A DNA stretch of 64,000 bases, from positions 9,240,001-9,304,000 of the forward strand of contig NC_088319.1 of assembly GCF_910592395.1 (NCBI RefSeq), written 5' to 3'. Below the pieces are notes generated by a model. That model had not been told where the DNA came from. It did no database searches and worked only from the letters and a program-made list of their open reading frames with translations. Origin of the DNA: Lineus longissimus. Taxonomy: Eukaryota; Nemertea; Pilidiophora; Heteronemertea; Lineidae. Numbering within the stretch: position 1 is the first letter of the stretch; every line of letters starts with the position of its first letter. Shown in pieces: positions 56,393 through 64,000 of this stretch. The translations under genes and the position numbers were made by a program.

Positions 56393-57700
56393 ACAGACGA
56401 CTTGTGAGCGTTCGCAGCGCCATCCCCGAACAAGCCACAGAATCAGAGCACACCGCAGACGACATCAGTGCGTTTAGCGATTATACAGAATGTTATCAGA
56501 TGGCAGTGCGAGCGCCCTGCGTTCGGCGTTTAACGATCGTAGGCCAGGCCGCCATATGTCGGCCGTGGGGACAAACAGTAATGCCAGCAGAGAGATAAGG
56601 TGTTTGCTACAACAGTGTAAAATGGCACATGAAAAAAGAAAAAGAGAATTGTTGGTAGTGATTAGCCTGACCAGCAGGTGATTTGAATTAAAACACTAAC
56701 TAATGATTGAAATCAGATGGCGAAAATTAGCTAAATTACAAACAAGATATTTAAAAAAGTACAGTGGTGAGCTAAAGTTTTTGGACAGCGATGTGAACTG
56801 AATTACAGCTTGGTAATGGAAATAGGAAAAACTGACAAGGTATTTGGAGTATCTTGTCTTATTGAAGGTATCAAGTAACTGCATTACTTGAAAGTATAAT
56901 TTTAGAGAAAGATTCTTTTATTTATAAAATGTATGTTTATGCTGTCTTAAAACATGTCCATAGTGCTGTACTTTTAGTGTACATGTACATAGTTGTACAT
57001 GTAGGCCTACATGTACATAGTGACTTCAATAAAAAGCATGGTAGGAGGATGAAGAATTTCCAGCCAATTTGTATTGAAGATGTTGAAGGAATGATTTGTT
57101 TTCAACTTAAATGCAATGACTGGATAAATGATAAGATGATTTTGTGAATTTTGATAAGAATATTACTTTGAATCAAGCAGGCGTTACTTTTTATGTATTG
57201 AACAGAATTCAAGAAGAACAATTACAACAATTGAAAGTAGAAAAGTATATGTAAAACTAAGAGTTATTTTTGTAGTTGGCTCTTGGATTCGCAGATGTGC
57301 AAATTGGGGAAATTAAGAATGGAAGTAATTTTCCAGCGATGTTAGTGCCAAAGCAAAAATGGTGATTTGAAGAAAAAAATCATTATTTTAAAAAGTTTTT
57401 GTCCTTGTCCTGAGTATGCCAAAATATCTGATACTTTTTTAAATATTGGGTGGAAAAATCTGAGAGCCAACTAATAAACTAACTCTTACTAAAATTCTAA
57501 ATGATTTCACATTGAAAATCACAATAAAAAGAATTACTAGTATATGTATGTTTATTCGTACATCAAAAGAGTACACTTCTTAACCTAGTGCATAATGGTG
57601 CAGTGCATTTACATGTATAGTGCGTGCATTAATTAGATGTATTACAATAATGACAAGTGGAAATTAATTAACACACAGATGAAAAATGATGTCGCCAATC
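56393..57700. other. Spacer, no gene recognised
   Basis: Left end may include the 5' end of the piggyBac element. AT-rich with several TACATGTA motifs. No motifs in the short frames. Confidence 0.35.
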
Positions 57701-57804
57701 TCATTCATCGTCAAGATACCTAACCCATTCTCTTTAATACCTAGCAACTCCTTAATTTGGGCTGCCACCAGTCTCAAGTCCATACTACAATTCTGAGTAC
57801 TTCT

Positions 57805-60717
57805 TTATACAATATCCTTAGTCATTTGGGGTAAACTTGGGAGCTCAAATCGGTCCCACCTATACTTGTTCACAGTAAAATTGAAGCTTTTCCCAATTGC
57901 TGAACGACTACCGTTTATAATAATGTCTTTGCACAACTTAACATAAATGTTCTTAGATTTAAAGATGCTAACAAAATATTTCACAAATCGTTTTTCTACT
58001 TGAAACTCTATAGACAAATCGTCTAATATTAGTGGAAGAAGGGCACAATGAGTGCGATACGGCAGGTTAAGGAGGTTTCTAATGCACTTCCTCCATGCAA
58101 CAAATATATTCTCCATGCCTTGCGTTGACAGATCCCATCCCTGATAACCATATAAAGACATACAGTGCGATTTAAATAACCGATACTTAACATCAATACT
58201 TGCAAACCGAAATTGTGATATCAATAAATTTGTCCTTTTGTACAGATCATTTACACCACTCTGAAGTTTTTTATTCATTGAATACTCTCCAAAAATCACA
58301 CCCAGATGAATTTCTGAAATAGAAGGACGAAGTACCACCCCTTCAAACTCGACCACTATATCTATACCGCCATTTTTCCCAAATATAAGAAACTTGCTCT
58401 TTGCAGCATTGAATGTCATCATAAACTCGACCGAGTAACTGGACGCAACTTTGAGCATCTTTCTTAGTCCTGCTAACGTTGGAGCTAAAATAATCACATC
58501 ATCAGCATAGGCAAATGCACCAGCAAACAATATGCCAATATAACAACCCCCGACTTTTCTAATGAAAATAACAGCTCATCAAGATAGATACAAAACAAGA
58601 TTGGGGACAAAACACCACCTTGCTTCACCCCATTTCTGGCTGTAAATACATTTGAACTCTGGTCACCCCACCTCACACTTATTCTCTGATTGGTGTATAA
58701 CACAGCTAGAAAACGAGCGATAAGAGGACATAACCCCTTTTTTAATAGAAGACGAAATAACTTAATGAACTGTACCCTATCGAACGCCTTAGAAGCGTCA
58801 AGCATTATACAGTAGACATTTGTAGCCTGTTTATTATAATACTCTATAACTTCGTTCACAACGGTACCACAGGTTGCAGTTGATAAACCAGTTTTAAAGC
58901 CAAACTGACCATCGGACAGTACCCCATTGTATTTATGAAGAAAAATATAGTCCAGAATCTTGCCTTGTACTACTAATCGAGATCCCCCTGTAATTATCTG
59001 AGGAATTAATCGACTTCCTACTATTTTTCGGAATTGGTATCACCGTAGTTTTTACAAAGTCTCCTACACAACAACCATGACTGACCATTGATGATAATAA
59101 CAATGAAATCATGACTCTCAACCTTGGACTCCCCTGTATAAAGTTATCTGTTTTCAGGCCCTGTATACTATCACTCTTCCCTTTCTTCAGTTTTTTTATA
59201 CCCATCTCTACTTCTTCAAGCGAAATTGCATGACGTTCCTTACAACGACCCATACAGCACTTTTCTCTAACCCCAACATCTATGTCCCTTAAAAGCACTT
59301 CCATATCACCATCGTCGCAGGACACTGAATTATATACACGTTTAAACTTATCTGCACAAACTTTGCAAATTGCCTCGTCCCCTTCAACCTTATCCATCGT
59401 ATTAGGAAGGACGTTTTTACCCTTATTGATTGTTTTGACCTCTTTCCAGAAATCCCTGCTATTCTTGTTTTCCATTTTGTTTGCTAATTGATTGGCCGCT
59501 GACCTTTCCTTATCCTTTTTAATCCTCCTAACCGCATAATGATAAACCGCCCTAGTCCGTCGACGTATGTCGGCAACTATACCATTATGTGGTCGACCGT
59601 TATCTACCCAAATAGAATGCCATAAAATGGCCTTTTCTCTGTATTCTTTCACCTTATCATTCCAGTCTGCAGTACCCGGAGCTTGTTTAATTTTTGAACT
59701 TGGGATTGTGGCCTTACTGGCATTTAAGCATGCCTCAGTAATTGCATTGTGGAACAACTCAATTTCCTCATGATGTATATCGCAAAAAGGATTCCTACAG
59801 TTGATAGCCTCAAATGGGATATGTATATCACCCAAGTACCCATCGAGCAAGACACCGTAATTTACTATGTCTCCCGGTTTAGCCTTTTCCCACACCGCCT
59901 CCAACCTAGGCGCATTTGCCTTGGGGTTGCCGCGTACCATTTGAGGGACATCCATACCAAGATGCAAACTGGAATGATCAGATAGATTATGACCCATATG
60001 ACAAACCTTATACAGGTTGATGCGTTCACACACGCTTTCAGATACTATAAATTGGTCAATTAAGGATCTACCACGATTCGCCTTACTCTCGTAAGTATAA
60101 TCTACTTGTGCTACTTCTTGGTCTAAAGCAAAAACAAGATTTTCTTCTGCCGCAAATTCCATCAATGCCCTCCTAAATTGCGACTGCATTCTACTTAGGT
60201 CCGTATTAAAATCACCACCTATGACCACATATGGTGTGTCATGCGCTTGCAATATAGCACCTATTTCCCTCAAAGTGTTCTGAAATTCAGTCACATTGTG
60301 TTGACTACCATTGTCCGTTGGCATGTAAACATTAACCAGAATAATAAAGTTATCAAGTGAATCGACATTGATAGTTACAGCACACACCCTTTTAGAGTCC
60401 CATTCCACCGGAGTAACAACTCCTTTGAAATTTGCATCCCACGCTATAGCTACACCACCATAGGGTCTCCCGGCCAACAAGGAAGTATCTTCCATACCAG
60501 ATACCCCGTGGACACTTACATTCTCCCCAATGCCACCAATAACTTCATTAATTTTCCCATTAAAGAGCCAGTGTTCCTGTAACAACAAGAACTCAGTCTT
60601 ACCAAATAGTTCACTAATGTAGTCCTTTCGTCCTGGCCCAAGGCCGTTACTGTTGTATGAACCAAAATTCCACACACTCATGACAGTCAATAAAAGGAAG
60701 ATTGTCTTTATACACAT
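57805..60717 (-). pseudogene. LINE ORF2, AP-endonuclease and reverse transcriptase
   Basis: Endonuclease: WNFGSYNSNGLGPGR, FLLLQEHWLF (catalytic Glu), GGVAIAW, VVIGGDFNTDLSR, SLIDQFIVS and NLSDHSSLHL (catalytic His). RT: NYRGISISS, DGQFGFKTGL, MLDASKAFDR, GVKQGGVLSPILFCIYL, FAYADDVII, then a 3' domain with WRKCIRNLLNLPYRTH. Frameshifts near 58985 and 58545. Start chosen at the ATG run overlapping the ORF1 stop, upstream of SVWNFGSYN. The clade is not assigned. Confidence 0.8.
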
Positions 60718-60722
60718 CATCA

Positions 60723-62145
60723 TTAATTTGTATCTTGGGACTCCTTTGGAGCAAAGTATTTCCGAATACCAACACCTGCCGGCCACATGTTTTCGTCGAA
60801 CAACTGTGAGAATTGTGATTTTGGAACCCTTAGTCTGTAAGACTTATACTTGGCTTTCTCATTGGACTTAAGCTCAAGTTCGTTCACCTTAAACCCTTTG
60901 TCAGAAATAAAACTCCTCAACTTATCCTCAATTGTTTCAGCGTCCAGTCGGAAGATAAATAGGTCTCTATTGGGCTCAGGGCCCCCCTTAATCACACAGT
61001 CAGATTTACTACCCATTATCACATTTCGATTTTTGTTCACCTTCTTTCTCGTAACTAAGGTATAGTCATCGGTCTCGACACTTCCTTTAGAATGAGCTGT
61101 TGCTCCCCCTTAGCCTCAGTACAGCTGGCGGTACCATAAGATTTGAAAACTGTCTTGCAGTACCCCTCCCTCTGCCTCTTCCCCCTCGTCTCCCGCGCCC
61201 ACTCACTACTCGGGTCTGAGAGGGACTGACTGCACTCTGACTTTGAAGAACCTTAGCATAACTGTCACGACTGTCAAGCAAGTTACTTTCTGCCGGGCCT
61301 TGTTCTGCTGACAGATCCCAAGCACTATCTCTCCACTCGTCAGGTTTGAAATCTTTCCAATCAATGGCAATTCCACTAGGCGCAGGAGGCATGGCTGGAC
61401 CAGTCCCCATCCCCCCCTTGCCTGTATCGCCCCGATCGTCGACCTTAGATTGGATTTCGGTAATCACTAACGTGTTCTTGACCACCCTATCCTCTACCGT
61501 ACCTACTTTCTCTTCGAGTTTATTTAGTCTCTCGATAATCGAAATATTGTTCATTTCCCTTGGCAGGGAACGAGGAATGGAACCTAAATCCACAGCAGGT
61601 ACTGCTAATACCTGCATCCTACTAGCTTTATCTAGTGAATTTAATGCGTTGATAATGTCAATTGTATTTGATTCTTCTTCCTTCTTAACAGTCGTTGTTT
61701 TCCTCACCTTCAATCTACCTATTACATCACTGCCGACCTTGTCCCAAAGGACCTTTTTAGCGTTCATTATTTGCCCTTTAGTATAGTAGTCAATGACTGC
61801 GTTCTTAACCTGTTCGTTGGTACCGGACTGTAGCCCGTACCACATATACGCTAGCAATCAGTGTAGTATCGTGACCACATCACTTTGCTTATCGCAATCA
61901 CTGATAGGCTCCTCCACATGATCCTCCACATCATCGCGTGCGGCCTCACCTTCCTCAGCCCCGCCATCTGCCGGTCGGTGGGCACTACATCCGTCACTCA
62001 TTTTAGACACTTTATGTTCTGGACTTATTTTCTCGAGCTCGTCTGGTCTGAGGTCACCAAATTGCCTTTTCCCTGTCGCATTGGAAGGCGTGCAATTATT
62101 GCCCCACACCGAATCACACTCCGCTAATGTTTTTTGTTGACTCAT
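60723..62145 (-). pseudogene. LINE ORF1 (RNA-binding-type protein)
   Basis: Starts MSQQKTLAECD. The middle has a helix or coiled-coil stretch (SIIERLNKLEEKVGTVEDR) and an RG-rich patch (SGRGRRGGRGRGRG). The C-terminal domain reads RDLFIFRLDAETIEDKLRSF...LFDENMWPAGVGIRKYF, a fold seen in ORF1 of many invertebrate and fish LINEs as far as I recall. One in-frame TGA near 61858 and a one-base shift in a G run near 61105 break it. Its TAA stop overlaps the ORF2 start (TAATG). Confidence 0.75.
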
Positions 62146-62554
62146 AATCTACTTGTCTTGACCACAGCACTAATCTGCTCCCATTCATGCGTGACGAACA
62201 ATTTGATCGTTGCTTGTGGCTCCAAGAATGCTATATGTACGTACATAGGTCTGACTATGTACAATGGCGCCTTGTTCGAAAGGAATGAAACCTTCCACAC
62301 ATCTATGAAGGGAATTTTACTAGTCTTTACCCCGATATCTTACAATATCAGTGTCCTCACACAACTATAGTTCAATATGACCGAACACAATATCTCCCTA
62401 GTTATCTCAATATTGAGAAAAAACTACTTTTGACAGCACTCGGAACTCAAGTTAACCGCCATGACTGTCGCTGCGCCCTCTATCCTAAATAATAATGAAA
62501 ATACCGGTAATCACAATACAAATAATGACAAGTTCTAAGGGGTCCTATTTTAAA

Positions 62555-62855
62555 GTGTGTCCAGCTGCGACCAATTGTGTGCAGATGCGACCATTGATAA
62601 TTTCACTGCTCAAACAACTTCAAGTAGTCAGCTGCTTATAGCTACTAATGACACTTTAGATATGATACGATATATGAGAAGTTGAAATAACCTTGTTTAA
62701 AAATGGCCTGGGAATGTCATTATGGAGTGTCTTAGTATAAGATCTTCCTGGCATAAAATAAGCTAGGAAACAAAGGAATATTCACATACAATAATTGTTA
62801 TGCTTATTTAATTGTTTTTTAGCGTTGGTCGCATCTGGACACTACTGGTCTTAAG
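62555..62855. repeat. Inverted-repeat element, ~300 bp (possible MITE)
   Basis: AGTGTGTCCAGCTGCGACCAA at the left corresponds to the inverse of TTGGTCGCATCTGGACACTACT at 62825-62846, with a few differences. Another TGCGACCA copy lies at 62585. No target duplication seen. Confidence 0.4.
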
Positions 62856-63283
62856 TTGGACGCAAATAAGTATAGTCGGACTGGACCCAGTTCCAAGTAG
62901 TCTACATGTAAGATTGGTTGTTGCTCAAAGTTGTAGAGATGTTTAATTTAGTTTTGGACGCAAAAGTGTAAAAATACAATTGAATAACTTATTGTATTAA
63001 CATGAACTGAAAAAGAAAGAAAGAATGTTTTTGATAGAAAAATGAAGTGACAAAATAATTTTGTCAGTTCTTTTGAAGCAGGTGTTGCTTTATCGAACAG
63101 ACCTCAACAACTATGTTAACTGAAAATACCTCAGTACACTTCAATGATAAGGCTGAAAGTAGAATTTAAGCCTTGCTAAAACGGCAATGTTTGACATTAT
63201 CAAACAGCGAAATTGAGGTAAAGGTAGCTGGTGAAAGAAGGTAGATTATGTCATTGTTTCCTATTCATATGGACTAGAATATA

Positions 63284-63400
63284 CCCGTGGCGCGGGCTGT
63301 TCGAGGTATAAAAATCGGATTGTGTGGGTGCTGGTATGTTGTGGGTTTGGTGTAAATGGCGTGCTGGTTTGTGAGTAAAATCTCCGGGCGTCATCTATAT
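63284..63400 (+). repeat. Repeat beginning ATACCCGTGGCGCGGGC
   Basis: Resembles 918-1040 at the other end of the window in its first ~25 bases and GT-rich follow-on. The GGCGCGGGC start is hairpin-forming. Confidence 0.4.
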
Positions 63401-63469
63401 TTACGTCAATGGCGACAGTGGTATATTGATATTGATAGATGATATGTTACTCAGAGTCATAAAATTTCC

Positions 63470-63620
63470 ACTGTTTTTCTGTGTAAAATGTCTCCAGTGT
63501 TGTTGTTGTTGCTAACAGTAAACTATGATGCGGCCTTACTGGAATCCCCTACTTACTTATACTTCTAACAACAACAACACACAACTGCTGCAACTACCAA
63601 CTGGAAGACATTTTTTCCTG
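63470..63620. repeat. Imperfect long hairpin
   Basis: AAATGTCTCCAGTGTTGTTG with GTTGTTGC at 63487-63520 pairs imperfectly with CAACAACAACAC...CTGGAAGACATTTTTT at 63567-63616. The remaining sequence to 64000 has no recognised gene and ends in G-rich runs. Confidence 0.4.
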
Positions 63621-64000
63621 CACCTTAGAGGCATAGTCGATTAATATTCATACTCATTTATATTCATGACGTCATTCTCAATTTTCATTGGTTCTTCCAA
63701 ATAAGGCTCGACGAATGAGCATCGATGATAAGTCTTCCGGCAACAAAATCACGTGCTTAGCGCAATGACAGTTCAGAAACATTTAGTACAGGGTAAACCA
63801 TAATGAATGTAACAAAATGAATGTTTTGGATTGTATATTATGGTCCGTATATCATGGTCCATTGGTCCAGGGCCAAATCTGCATGGAAAACATGAGGTCT
63901 CAGGGAGGAGGGGGGGGGGCAGTTCTCAGCCCACACTATTATTACAGGGCTTTGTACAGCCCTTCGAGTATAATACGCGGGGGAGGGGGGGGGGCTGGTG

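Larger units (their letters stand above)
57790..62480 (-). mobile_element. Near full-length LINE with ORF1 and ORF2
   Basis: ORF1 (62145-60723) and ORF2 (about 60717-57805) both lie on the minus strand. The 5' end is likely near 62470 (AGAGGGCGCAGCGACAGTCATGG on minus); the 3' end is not sharp and no target duplication was found. Several frameshifts make it inactive. Confidence 0.75.

Noticed and set aside
56389-56598. 69-codon plus-strand frame upstream of the piggyBac gene
   Set aside because: No motif; probably the 5' flank of the piggyBac element.

Overview
This is eukaryotic, metazoan DNA: genes are split into many short exons with GT/AG introns, with wide AT-rich spacers and a dense load of animal-type transposable elements. 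The transposons (THAP/TTAA elements, piggyBac, Mag/SURL-like gypsy elements, LINEs, tRNA-headed SINEs, AGGTCA-bearing tandem repeats) suggest a marine invertebrate such as an echinoderm, hemichordate, cephalochordate or lophotrochozoan. The sequence alone does not settle which.

Left third (1-22.9 kb): two conserved host genes head to head. EXOSC10 (nuclear exosome 3'-5' exoribonuclease) runs leftwards; its first three coding exons are in the window and the rest lies beyond base 1. PUS3 (tRNA U38/U39 pseudouridine synthase) runs rightwards. I could build it from nine exons as a 473-codon reading frame with consistent splice phases. The two start codons are 290 bp apart, which suggests a shared bidirectional promoter. 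Introns carry a 943-bp element with a 9-bp target-site duplication, a 375-bp TTAA MITE, an AGCTCACC-type repeat family with ~300-bp internal units, SINEs and a hAT-like element.

Middle (21.8-33.0 kb): a 3966-bp segment holding the last PUS3 exon is present three times in tandem, the third copy with an internal deletion. The downstream edge of the unit lies inside a TTAA-flanked transposon carrying a THAP exon and a P2X7-C-terminal-like gene facing each other. Its right half survives only after the third copy.

Right half (33-64 kb): a transposon cluster. In order: an LTR element with perfect 5-bp target duplication nested in another LTR; a larger TTAA/THAP element whose P2X7-like gene is intact while its transposase is broken; a decayed DDE-transposase-like gene split by a MITE; a second gypsy element; a piggyBac transposase gene split by a 5'-truncated LINE; and a second, longer LINE with ORF1 and ORF2. 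Most coding remnants lie on the minus strand and nearly all carry stops or frameshifts.

The most interesting item is the repeated pairing of a THAP transposase gene with a convergent P2X7-ballast-like zinc-cluster gene in TTAA transposons. Exon boundaries are read by eye from splice consensus, frame continuity and remembered family resemblance; no alignment was run.
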